Shown: positions 1-6,644, counted from the first letter of the stretch. The stretch is DNA of 7,355 nucleotides from Acidobacteriaceae bacterium (GCA_025462785.1 JAOAPG010000315.1:1-7355), one strand, 5' to 3'. The notes: generated from the letters alone by a model not told the origin. A program made the numbers and translations.

Positions 1-419
1 CTGCCGGAACACCGGTGGCCATTGACATGGACCGTGAGCACCGGCGGCTGTTTTCGAGCGGCCGCGGGCCGCAGTTCTTGGACTTCATTGACGCGGACAG
101 TGGCAAGGTCCTCCAGTCGTTGCCCATCAGTTCCGGGGTGGACGCCAATGTCTTCGACCCTGAAACAGGGCTGTTGTTTGTCTCCACCCGCGTGGGGAAG
201 CTTCACATTTTTCATGAAGACTCCCCGGACAAGCTCTCGGAAGTCGAAACCCTCACGACCGAGTATGGCGCCAAAACCATGAATATCGATCCAAAGACGC
301 ATAACCTCTTTCTGGTGACCTCTGATTTCGGTGCGCCTGGTGCTCCAACCAAGAAGCATCCTAAACCGGAACGAGCGGCGGTTCCCGGAACGTTTCGCGT
401 GCTCATTTATGGGCGCTAG
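1..419 (+). CDS. YncE/YVTN-type beta-propeller protein, C-terminal fragment
   Basis: This is the 3' end of a gene that begins upstream of the window. The frame is open from base 3 and gives 138 residues before a TAG stop at 417-419. At least three blade-like repeats share a hydrophobic-x-D-x(5)-LF pattern: AIDMDREHRRLF, NVFDPETGLLF and NIDPKTHNLF. Each is followed by a beta-strand and a turn such as DADSGKV. This is the signature of YVTN/YncE-like propellers, which are usually exported and act as binding or scaffold proteins; no enzymatic role can be read here. The protein ends in a strand (GTFRVLIYGR) that probably closes the propeller. The GTG at 15 lies inside the frame and is not a credible start, because the sequence before it (AGTP) continues the same fold. 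The gene at 6656 has the same blade pattern. Family confidence is good; function is unknown. Confidence 0.8.
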   Translation, partial: AGTPVAIDMDREHRRLFSSGRGPQFLDFIDADSGKVLQSLPISSGVDANVFDPETGLLFVSTRVGKLHIFHEDSPDKLSEVETLTTEYGAKTMNIDPKTHNLFLVTSDFGAPGAPTKKHPKPERAAVPGTFRVLIYGR

Positions 420-528
420 AAAAATCAATGTGACGCCGGAGGCGGTCTTGTGCCGCCTCTGCTGTCAACTGAATTTTGGGGGAAACATTTATCGTCACGT
501 CAACCTCGCTATTTTTTATGTATCGCAT
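403..528 (-). CDS. possible 41-residue ORF on the opposite strand with a strong ribosome site
   Basis: On the minus strand an ATG (528-526) is preceded, after a 6-base spacer, by a full AAGGAG (540-535). The frame runs 41 codons to TGA (405-403), starting MRYIKNSEVD and ending DFSSAHK. It overlaps the last 17 bases of the propeller gene in antisense. The peptide is hydrophilic, has no membrane segment or signal peptide, and I do not recognise it. A TAAAAT box (562-557) lies upstream, but no convincing -35 element accompanies it. A good ribosome site beside an ATG can occur by chance in 210 bases of non-coding DNA, so this is a candidate only. Confidence 0.22.
   Translation of the reverse strand: MRYIKNSEVDVTINVSPKIQLTAEAAQDRLRRHIDFSSAHK
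437..461 (+). terminator. hairpin after the propeller gene, possible terminator without a U-tract
   Basis: An inverted repeat starts 18 bases after the propeller stop codon. Bases 437-445 pair with 453-461, giving eight Watson-Crick pairs plus one G-T wobble, with a GC-rich core (GAGGCGG/CCGCCTC) and a 7-base loop. The bases that follow (CTGTCAACTG) contain no run of T, so it is not a classical intrinsic terminator. It may protect the 3' end or pause polymerase. Its position between two genes supports a transcript end here, and it also lies within the possible minus-strand ORF at 403-528. Confidence 0.4.
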
Positions 529-629
529 TGAGCTCTCCTTGCGGCGAGCTACGCGAATTTTAAGCAGAAGCTATTTCCGATCCGTGTTGAGGCGGAACTC
601 ACTCGGTCTTTAGAAGCAAACTAGAATTC

Positions 630-2213
630 ATGCACGTAAAGAAAATTGCAGTGCTATTTGTTCTTTTGTTTATACCCCGCGCTGATGGGGCGGCTGATCG
701 CTCCTTCCATTTGATGGAAACTTCTATCGCGGACATTCACAAAGCGATGCAAGCGGGTACCCTGACCTGCCACGATCTGGTCCAGCAATATCTAGACCGC
801 ATTGACGCTTACGACCAGCAAGGTCCCGCCCTCGATTCCATGCTGTACATCAACCCGAAGAGTCTTGAGCAGGCCGATGCTTTCGATCAGGAGTTTCGGC
901 GCACCCAGAAATTAAAGCCGCTGGGCTGCATCCCGATTGTTCTTAAAGACAACTTTGACACTGCGGACATGCCCACAACCGCAGGCGCCCTCACCCTTAA
1001 AGGTGCGCAGCCTGAAAAGGACGCCTTTGCTGTCAAACGGCTTCGCGAGGCCGGTGCGCTCATTCTTGGCAAAGCCAACTTGCAGGAATTCGCTAGCGGC
1101 GGCATCTCCGTAAGTTCGCTCGGCGGACAGGTGAAAAATCCGTATGACCTCACCAGAACACCGGGCGGCTCCTCCGGCGGAACGGGCGCTGCCGTCGCAG
1201 CGAACTTCGCCGCTGCAGGTACTGGATCAGATACCGGCGGCTCCATCCGTTCTCCTTCTTCTGCGAATAGCTTGGTAGGCCTCCGCCCAACCCGCGGCCT
1301 CATCAGTCGGGACGGGATTGTACCCGTGTCTTTTACCCAGGACACCATTGGCCCCATGACTCGCAATGTGGCCGACACCGCGAGACTGTTGGACGTAATG
1401 GTCGGGTACGATCCGAATGACCCTGTGACTTCACTAAATGTCGGCAATATTCCAAAAACCTACACGGCGTTTCTTCAAAATGGATTGAAGGGAGCGCGCC
1501 TTGGCGTGCTTACAAATCTATTTGGTAGCGGTGCGGAATACGAAGAAGTGAACGAGGTCATGGCCAAAGCTATTGACGCGCTAAAGGCTCAAGGCGCAGT
1601 CATTGTCCGCCTCGACGATGCGGCCCTCGACACGGACACGTTGAACGCGAAATTTCGCCTGAACGAGCCGGAGTTCAAGTCGGCCCTAAACCACTATTTA
1701 CAGCAGCAGGGTTCGCGCGTACCCGTACATTCGCTGGCGGAAATTATTGCTTCCGGCCAGTACCACAAGCCGACACTGGAGAAATTCTTCGCTACGGCTG
1801 AGAGTTATGAAGATGGCCCCAATTCGGCGGACTACAAAGATCGCCGCATGAGAATGGACGAAATCAGGATAGAAGTGGCCAACCTCATGGCAAAAAATCA
1901 TCTGGATGCCCTGGTGTATCCCCACCAAAAATGTTTGGTCCTTCCCATTGGGGCAACGTTACAGAAAGATCGCAACGGGGTTATCGCTGCTCTGGCGGGC
2001 TTCCCGGCCATCGAAGTGCCGGCTGGCTTTTCTCGGCCGACGACATCTGCTCCGATCGGGGTGCCGGTGGGGATAGAGTTTCTCGGCCGCGCGTGGGCCG
2101 AGCCCGAATTGATCAAACTCGCCTTCGGTTTTGAGCAGGCAACACACCTGCGCGAGCCCCCAGTTTCGACGCCTGCATTGCGGGCAACACAAAGTGCGAA
2201 AACTTACCGATGA
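630..2213 (+). CDS. exported amidase-signature (AS) family amidase
   Basis: A 527-residue serine amidase that hydrolyses a carboxamide to an acid and ammonia or an amine; the substrate cannot be read from sequence. The triad positions of the AS family are intact: Lys106 (PIVLKDNFDT), Ser181 in GGSSGG, and nucleophile Ser205 in GSDTGGSIR. The 24-residue Ser-Ser spacing equals that of fatty acid amide hydrolase and of peptide amidase Pam. The stretch GLISRDGIVPVSFTQDT (223-239) resembles exported Pam-like amidases rather than GatA. Residues 1-20 form a signal peptide: MHVKK, a hydrophobic core, then ADG before Ala21. The mature enzyme is therefore probably periplasmic. The ATG at 630 is chosen because it supplies this signal peptide, although no real Shine-Dalgarno precedes it (only AGAAG about 13 bases away). 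The regulator gene follows after 37 bases, so the amidase is probably the first gene of the operon. It could cleave an amide of the acid metabolised downstream, which is inference. Confidence 0.9.
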   Translation: MHVKKIAVLFVLLFIPRADGAADRSFHLMETSIADIHKAMQAGTLTCHDLVQQYLDRIDAYDQQGPALDSMLYINPKSLEQADAFDQEFRRTQKLKPLGCIPIVLKDNFDTADMPTTAGALTLKGAQPEKDAFAVKRLREAGALILGKANLQEFASGGISVSSLGGQVKNPYDLTRTPGGSSGGTGAAVAANFAAAGTGSDTGGSIRSPSSANSLVGLRPTRGLISRDGIVPVSFTQDTIGPMTRNVADTARLLDVMVGYDPNDPVTSLNVGNIPKTYTAFLQNGLKGARLGVLTNLFGSGAEYEEVNEVMAKAIDALKAQGAVIVRLDDAALDTDTLNAKFRLNEPEFKSALNHYLQQQGSRVPVHSLAEIIASGQYHKPTLEKFFATAESYEDGPNSADYKDRRMRMDEIRIEVANLMAKNHLDALVYPHQKCLVLPIGATLQKDRNGVIAALAGFPAIEVPAGFSRPTTSAPIGVPVGIEFLGRAWAEPELIKLAFGFEQATHLREPPVSTPALRATQSAKTYR

Positions 2214-2235
2214 GAAGCTATATTTGGATGGACCT

Positions 2236-2241
2236 AGGGAG
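2236..2241 (+). promoter_or_regulatory. ribosome binding site that sets the GntR start at 2251
   Basis: AGGGAG lies 9 bases before the ATG at 2251. The longer frame from an ATG at 2131 would overlap the amidase by 83 bases and add a 40-residue N-terminus unlike the GntR family. This site and the family's usual N-terminus both favour 2251. Confidence 0.6.
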
Positions 2242-2250
2242 ATTCGCGAG

Positions 2251-2979
2251 ATGAAAAATAGAGATTTGCTGGTACAGCTAAAAAGTCGGCGAGCAGAAAC
2301 CCTCGCATCGCTGGTCGCCGAAGAGCTGGAGCGGATGATCATCCGGGGAGAATTACAAGCAGGTGATCGCATTAACGAGAGTGCGCTGGCCGAGATGCTA
2401 AGTATTAGCCGAGGACCGATACGGGAGGCCTGTCGGAGTCTGGAAAAAAGCAATTTGGTCAGGGTCGTCATGAATCGCGGTGTGTACGTGCGGGAAATGA
2501 GTGTGGCTCAAGCCGCAGAGATTTATGACGTGCGCGCTCATCTGTTTGGCCTCGCGGGCCGGCTAGCTGCAAACCGCATCAGTTTCCGAGACGTCGCCGA
2601 ACTTCGTGCCAGGGTGGCCGAAATGCAGGAAGCTAAGGACATAGATGCGTACTACCCATTGAACGTAGATTTCCATGCTCGCCTCGTAGAGTTGTCAGGC
2701 AACAAGCGTGTCGCTGAGCTCTACAGCGCTCTGAGCAAAGAGCTTCATCTTTTCCGCCGGCGCGGCCTCGTCGAGCATGAGTCAATGGTTGTGTCAAACC
2801 AAGAACATGCGCGAATTGTCGAAGCGCTGCGCGACCACAACTCTGATTTGTCAGAACGCACAATGGCTGACCACGTTCTGGCCGGGAAAGCGAGATTGCT
2901 CGAAAGAGCGGAAGAACCAAGTCCCGAACTTTCGGAACCTGGTCTACACAGTACGAATAACAACAAGGAGAAAGAGTGA
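2251..2979 (+). CDS. GntR-family transcriptional regulator, FadR subfamily (FCD domain)
   Basis: A 242-residue DNA-binding regulator. Residues about 15-82 form the GntR winged helix-turn-helix: SLVAEELERMIIRGELQAGDRINESALAEML, then SISRGPIREACRSLE as the recognition helix (written here in two parts: LVAEELERMIIRGEL at 21-35 and SRGPIREACRSLE at 53-65) and a wing ending NRGVYVRE. Residues about 85-220 are the helical FCD ligand domain, with the expected metal-site pattern N138xxxH142 (NVDFH), His186 (QEHARIVEAL) and His208 (ADHVL). The first ligand is Asn where Asp is commoner. FCD regulators usually bind carboxylic or sugar acids and repress their catabolic genes, which fits the neighbours. 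The gene starts 37 bases after the amidase, and its TGA overlaps the GTG start of the next gene, so it is probably translated as part of the operon it controls. I could not identify its operator. The C-terminal tail (EEPSPELSEP onward) is polar and probably disordered. Confidence 0.9.
   Translation: MKNRDLLVQLKSRRAETLASLVAEELERMIIRGELQAGDRINESALAEMLSISRGPIREACRSLEKSNLVRVVMNRGVYVREMSVAQAAEIYDVRAHLFGLAGRLAANRISFRDVAELRARVAEMQEAKDIDAYYPLNVDFHARLVELSGNKRVAELYSALSKELHLFRRRGLVEHESMVVSNQEHARIVEALRDHNSDLSERTMADHVLAGKARLLERAEEPSPELSEPGLHSTNNNKEKE
2965..2970 (+). promoter_or_regulatory. ribosome binding site for the GTG start at 2976
   Basis: AAGGAG lies 5 bases before GTG 2976, inside the last codons of the regulator. 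It supports a GTG start with GTGA overlap (start 2976-2978, regulator stop 2977-2979) and translational coupling. The encoded N-terminus MKIRDIRA matches the usual first strand of enolase-superfamily proteins. Confidence 0.75.
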
Positions 2980-4088
2980 AGATTAGAGACATACGCGCGA
3001 GCGTACATACTTTGGCTATCACCGTCCCATTGCTTCAGCGAAAGGTCCACGGATATGGCCGTGAAGAGCAAAAGGAATTTGTCTTTTGTGAGGTTGAAAC
3101 CGACGACGGCCTCTCCGGTCTGGCGATCACCGGTCATTTTCTGGCTCGCTCCGTTGTTGTGGCGTTGAAATCGTACATATTGCCGGAAGTGTGCGATATG
3201 GACGTGCGGGATACCGAAGCCATCCACCAGAGGATATTGTCTAAGCTAAACCCTCGAGCCATGACCGGAGTCATTTCGAGCGCGCTATCATGCCTCGACA
3301 TCGCGCTCTGGGACATTCAAGGCAAGGCGACAAGCAGATCAGTTGCAGGCCTGCTTGGAAATGCCAGAACCACAATACCGGCGTATGTGACCTTTGGGTT
3401 TCCTCAATACGATCGCGAACAGTTGGCCGAAGCCGCAAAACTGCAAGTCGCGAAGGGCTTCTCCGCAATGAAACTCATCGTTGGGGTGGACAAGAAAGGT
3501 TGGCGTGAGGATGCCATTCGCGTTCGCGCCGTTCGCGATGCTGTGGGGTGTGACGTCGACCTCATGATCGACGCCAATTATCTGTTCAACCCAGTACAGG
3601 CCAAACTCCTTTGCCGTGCGATCGAAGATTGCAACATCACATGGTTTGAGGAGCCCTTGCATCAAAATGATGCCCGAGCGCTCGCCGACCTGCGCGCACA
3701 TACGAAAATACCGATTGCTGCGGGGCAAATGGAGGGCCATCGCTGGCGTCTTCGCGAGCTGGTAGAAAAGCAGGCGGTAGACATTTTGCAGCCGAATTGT
3801 TGTTTTTGCGGTGGCTACACTGAAGCGCGCAAGGCCGGCCACTTAGCCCAGATTTACAACCTGCCGATCGCGAACGGCGGGGGATGGCCCCTTTTCAACA
3901 TGCACACTTTTGCCGGCCTCATGAACGGCTGGATTGTGGAATGGCACTTAGGCATGGTTCAGGTTGGTGAAATGCTTTTCGTAAATCCTCCAGAGCCGGT
4001 AAACGGAATGTTGACGATACCGGACGCTCCGGGTCTCGGGCTCACTCTTAATCGCGATGCGTTGCGAGAGAGCGAAGTGAGCCAATGA
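2976..4088 (+). CDS. enolase-superfamily (mandelate racemase/MLE type) protein with atypical active site
   Basis: A 370-residue, full-length member of the MR/MLE group: an N-terminal capping domain (about 1-125) and a (beta/alpha)7-beta barrel (about 130-345). These enzymes abstract the proton alpha to a carboxylate and then racemise, cycloisomerise or dehydrate sugar and hydroxy acids. Two metal ligands are clear: Asp199 (MIDAN) and Glu225 (WFEEP). Other positions depart from the canonical set. The KxK motif reads K166-L-I168, losing the second Lys. The third ligand site (usually GE) reads G250-Q251-M-E253. The His-Asp dyad positions appear as Asn274 (LQPN) and Asn300 (IANGGGW). From memory, similar GQxEGHRWR and NGGGW motifs occur in uncharacterised relatives, so this may be a conserved subfamily rather than decay. 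The frame is intact and coupled at both ends (GTGA and ATGA overlaps). Its substrate is probably an acid related to that of the TarD-like neighbour, but this is not shown. Confidence 0.87.
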   Translation: MKIRDIRASVHTLAITVPLLQRKVHGYGREEQKEFVFCEVETDDGLSGLAITGHFLARSVVVALKSYILPEVCDMDVRDTEAIHQRILSKLNPRAMTGVISSALSCLDIALWDIQGKATSRSVAGLLGNARTTIPAYVTFGFPQYDREQLAEAAKLQVAKGFSAMKLIVGVDKKGWREDAIRVRAVRDAVGCDVDLMIDANYLFNPVQAKLLCRAIEDCNITWFEEPLHQNDARALADLRAHTKIPIAAGQMEGHRWRLRELVEKQAVDILQPNCCFCGGYTEARKAGHLAQIYNLPIANGGGWPLFNMHTFAGLMNGWIVEWHLGMVQVGEMLFVNPPEPVNGMLTIPDAPGLGLTLNRDALRESEVSQ

Positions 4089-5254
4089 AGATTATCGATA
4101 TTCGCGAAATCGCTGTCCCCATCAAATCGGACATTCGCAATGCTTACATCGACTTCAGTCAGATGACAGTGAGCGCCCTGGCGGTCATCACAGATGTATT
4201 GCGCGATGGCAAACGCGTTGTCGGTTTCGGCTTCAATTCTAACGGTCGATACGCACCGAGTGGTCTCTTGCGCGACCGCTTTATACCGCGACTGCTAGCT
4301 GCAGACCCCCATAGTCTGATCGATGACACGAGCGATAATTTCGATCCGTTCAAGGTTTGGAACGTTGTTATGCGGAATGAGAAACCAGGGGGACACGGTG
4401 AAAGGTCGGTGGCAGTTGGTGTCCTCGATATGGCGATATGGGACGCAGTGGCGAAAATCGCCGGCGTGCCACTTTATCGTCTGCTCGCGGATCGTTTTAG
4501 GGGTGGCGTCGCTGACACAAAGGTCTTCGTCTATGCCGCCGGCGGTTACTACTACCCGGAGAAAGGTTTGTCAGGCTTACAGCAGGAGATGCAAAGCTAT
4601 CTCGACCTTGGTTACTCCGTAGTGAAGATCAAAATTGGCGGAGCTCCGCTAGCGGAAGATCTAAAGCGGATCGAAACTGTGCTGAAAATCTTAAAGAGCG
4701 GCGAACAGTTGGCAGTGGACGCGAACGGGCGTTTTGATCTCGAGACCGCGATTGCTTACGCGCACGCTCTTGAACCATACCACCTGCGGTGGTACGAGGA
4801 AGCCGGGGATCCGCTTGATTATGAGTTGCAAGCAAAGCTTGCTGACCATTATCAAGGTCCCATGGCAACGGGCGAAAATCTCTTTTCGGTCCAGGACGCA
4901 CGCAATCTGATCCGGTACGCAGGCATGCGGTCCGATCGCGATGTCCTCCAGTTTGATTGTGCACTTAGCTACGGCCTGGTTGAATATCTGCGGATATTGG
5001 ACATGTTGAAAGATTACGGGTGGTCTGCGAGCCGTTGCATTCCACACGGTGGCCACCAGTTATCGCTAAATATAGCCGCCGGCCTGGGACTGGGGGGCAA
5101 CGAATCGTATCCTGGTATCTTTCAACCGTTCGGTGGATTCGCGGATAACACTCCGGTTGAAAATAGCTGCATTGCGTTGCCGGATATTCCCGGAATCGGA
5201 TTCGAATCAAAAAAAGAACTGTTCCGTCTGCTAAAGACACTTTCCGATAGTTAG
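4085..5254 (+). CDS. tarD: D(-)-tartrate dehydratase-like enolase-superfamily enzyme
   Basis: A 389-residue enzyme of the MR group, the same length as Bradyrhizobium TarD as I recall it. TarD removes water from D-tartrate to give oxaloacetate (via its enol) using Mg2+. All key positions are present, each one residue below the TarD numbering I remember: Lys181 and Lys183 (KIKIGG, the latter the general base), metal ligands Asp212 (VDANG), Glu238 (WYEEAGDP) and Glu264 (ATGEN), and the Asp291-His321 dyad (QFDCALSYG; CIPHGGHQ). The C-terminal stretch around 340-372 (SYPGIFQPFGGF and ALPDIPGIGFE) also looks like this family. The ATG at 4085 overlaps the upstream TGA as ATGA, with only a weak AAGTGAG (4075-4081) before it, so coupled translation is likely. 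The transporter starts 37 bases downstream. Family assignment is strong. Exact substrate could differ, since related enzymes take other hydroxy or sugar acids. Confidence 0.9.
   Translation: MKIIDIREIAVPIKSDIRNAYIDFSQMTVSALAVITDVLRDGKRVVGFGFNSNGRYAPSGLLRDRFIPRLLAADPHSLIDDTSDNFDPFKVWNVVMRNEKPGGHGERSVAVGVLDMAIWDAVAKIAGVPLYRLLADRFRGGVADTKVFVYAAGGYYYPEKGLSGLQQEMQSYLDLGYSVVKIKIGGAPLAEDLKRIETVLKILKSGEQLAVDANGRFDLETAIAYAHALEPYHLRWYEEAGDPLDYELQAKLADHYQGPMATGENLFSVQDARNLIRYAGMRSDRDVLQFDCALSYGLVEYLRILDMLKDYGWSASRCIPHGGHQLSLNIAAGLGLGGNESYPGIFQPFGGFADNTPVENSCIALPDIPGIGFESKKELFRLLKTLSDS
4778..4794 (+). repeat. perfect inverted repeat inside the tarD-like gene
   Basis: TACCACC and GGTGGTA form 7-base perfect arms around a TGC centre, within codons for PYHLRWY. 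It could form a tight mRNA hairpin or be a protein-binding palindrome. The arm order (ACCA...TGGT) is opposite to the FadR-type TGGT...ACCA operator. It may be chance. Confidence 0.35.
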
Positions 5255-5279
5255 GGACCACACATCGACAGGAAAACCT

Positions 5280-5285
5280 GGGGGA
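5280..5285 (+). promoter_or_regulatory. ribosome binding site of the symporter gene
   Basis: GGGGGA ends 6 bases before ATG 5292. A second in-frame ATG at 5301 would be 15 bases from this site, so 5292 is the better start. No terminator-like hairpin is visible in the 37-base gap, which supports read-through from the tarD-like gene. Confidence 0.5.
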
Positions 5286-5291
5286 AACGCA

Positions 5292-6563
5292 ATGCGCGAG
5301 ATGTCCCGGACCAACAAGCGCCAGCTACGAAACAATATTACGCTTCAAGTATTGTTGGCTATCGTTGCTGCCGTAGTGCTGGGCAAACTCGATCCCAAGC
5401 TTGCCTTAGCCATGAAGCCGCTTGGCGATCTCTTCATCAAGCTCATCCGCATGGCGATTGCTCCCATTGTATTTCTCTGCGTTTCAACCGGAGTTGCCCA
5501 TATCGGTGACATCCGCAAGGTAGGGCGAATCGGGCTCAAAGCTCTCATCTATTTTGAACTAGTGACGACAGTTGCTCTGGGGATTGGCCTAGCGTCTGTC
5601 GCAATCTTCAAACCTGGAGCTGGCGTCAACGCTCTCTCATCGGGGTCTGCTTCAGGGGATTACGCTGCCTATGCCCTCAAGGGTAAGGAGTTTTCATTTC
5701 TCGAGTTCGTAATGGGCACTGTCCCTGACAACTTCCTGGGGGCTTTCGTGAAGGGTGATTTGCTCCAGGTCGTGGTCGTCGCGTTATTAGTCGGCATTAC
5801 CCTAATTGGGATGGGGAGCCGCGGTCATTCCGTTGTTCGTGGTTTAGACAGCGTCATGATGGTATTTTTCGGAATCATAAGAATCGTCATGCGAATTGCC
5901 CCTATAGGAGCCTTTGGGGCGATGGCGTTCACCGTCGGGAAGTTTGGCACCAGTGCCCTCTTGGCGTTGTCTAAGCTTGTCTTCGTCACATACGTGGCAG
6001 AAGCCTTTTACGTCTTCGTTGTTTTGGGGTTCATAGCTTATTTCTTTGGCTTTAGCTTACTCCGCCTAATTAAATACATTCGTGGTGAGATTCTCTTAGT
6101 TATTGGCACGTCTTCATCTGAAAGTGTTCTGCCTCAGCTCATGCAAAAGCTGGAGCAATTCGGAGTTTCTCGTTCTGTGGTCGATTTGGTCTTGCCAACA
6201 GGATACGCATTCAATCTGGGCGGCTTAGCCGTATCGTTACCAATCAGTACCATTTTTATCGCCCAGGTCTATCACGTTCCGCTCAGCTTCAGTCGCCTCT
6301 TAGCTCTGGTGGCCATCATGCTAGTGACTTCGAAGGGAGCCGCCGGTGTGACTGGAGCTGCTTTTATAGTGCTAGCCACGACGGTCGGCGCATCGGGCAT
6401 CCTGCCGCTAGAAGGGCTTGCGCTTTTATTTGCCGTCGACAGTTTCCTATCGATGGCGCGAGCCCTCGCCAATGTTATTGGGAACGGAGTCGCAACCATT
6501 GTGATTGCAAAGCTAGAGAATGAGTTTAGTTCTGAACCAGCCGTGGAGGCAGTTTCCCCATAG
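5292..6563 (+). CDS. DctA-like dicarboxylate/cation symporter (DAACS/glutamate transporter family)
   Basis: A 423-residue inner-membrane symporter expected to import a C4-dicarboxylate or similar acid with Na+ or H+. Hydrophobic segments fit the eight-helix, two-hairpin fold: helices near 16-31, 47-70, 82-106, 157-173, 190-214 and 222-250, HP1 near 265-287, TM7 near 297-327, HP2 near 333-366 and TM8 near 374-403. Family motifs are present: serine-rich GTSSSESVLPQL (272-282), PTGYAFNL (302-309), TSKGAAGVTGAAFIVLA (346-362), and ARALANVIGNGVATIVIAK (389-407) with the substrate-binding Arg390 and Asn394. Two family positions are changed. The NLDGT/NMDGT motif reads N308-L-G-G-L312, losing an Asp that helps bind cation in GltPh and a Thr that contacts substrate. 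DctA's DRFMSE reads DSFLSM. The transport fold is intact, so this is probably a subfamily with different specificity or coupling. I leave out the dctA symbol for that reason. Confidence 0.9.
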   Translation: MREMSRTNKRQLRNNITLQVLLAIVAAVVLGKLDPKLALAMKPLGDLFIKLIRMAIAPIVFLCVSTGVAHIGDIRKVGRIGLKALIYFELVTTVALGIGLASVAIFKPGAGVNALSSGSASGDYAAYALKGKEFSFLEFVMGTVPDNFLGAFVKGDLLQVVVVALLVGITLIGMGSRGHSVVRGLDSVMMVFFGIIRIVMRIAPIGAFGAMAFTVGKFGTSALLALSKLVFVTYVAEAFYVFVVLGFIAYFFGFSLLRLIKYIRGEILLVIGTSSSESVLPQLMQKLEQFGVSRSVVDLVLPTGYAFNLGGLAVSLPISTIFIAQVYHVPLSFSRLLALVAIMLVTSKGAAGVTGAAFIVLATTVGASGILPLEGLALLFAVDSFLSMARALANVIGNGVATIVIAKLENEFSSEPAVEAVSP

Positions 6564-6644
6564 CCCAGAGCGGTCCCCAAAAGGCACGTGTCATTGAATC
6601 CCAGAGAACATTGTCGGTGCGAAGTGAAAGTCGAAATGCCGCTT

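Larger units (their letters stand above)
630..6563 (+). other. predicted operon: amidase, GntR regulator, two enolase-superfamily enzymes, symporter
   Basis: Five same-strand genes with gaps of 37, -4, -4 and 37 bases and no terminator-like hairpin between them. The content (acid-sensing regulator, dehydratases, dicarboxylate importer) is coherent for uptake and catabolism of a hydroxy acid. Membership of the amidase is less sure than that of the last four genes, since a promoter could lie within its 3' end. Confidence 0.65.

Noticed and set aside
461..481. TGTCAACTGAATTTTGGGGG resembles the terminal bases of some insertion sequences
   Set aside because: No matching inverted copy, target duplication or transposase remnant was found in the window, and the resemblance is only from memory.
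587..616. Possible sigma-70-like promoter before the amidase: TTGAGG (587-592) and TAGAAG (611-616), 18 bases apart
   Set aside because: Each box matches only four of six consensus bases, and the implied start would lie a few bases before the ATG. It is too weak to list as a feature.
611..626. TAGAA repeated at an 11-base interval just before the amidase start
   Set aside because: Five bases is too short to claim an operator, and there is no dyad symmetry as expected for a GntR dimer.
887..1447. 186-codon open frame on the minus strand inside the amidase gene
   Set aside because: It lies wholly antisense to strongly conserved amidase motifs and its translation shows no recognisable domain. 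It is a shadow frame.
2131..2250. 40-codon N-terminal extension of the GntR regulator
   Set aside because: It overlaps the amidase in another frame, does not look like a GntR N-terminus, and a better ribosome site precedes ATG 2251.
3331..3357. CAAGCAG...CTGCTTG inverted repeat with a nested GCAGGCCTGC palindrome
   Set aside because: It is short, inside conserved coding sequence, and of the size expected by chance in GC-rich genes.
3339..3842. 167-codon minus-strand frame opposite the first enolase-superfamily gene
   Set aside because: It is antisense to conserved barrel motifs and its translation has no domain character.
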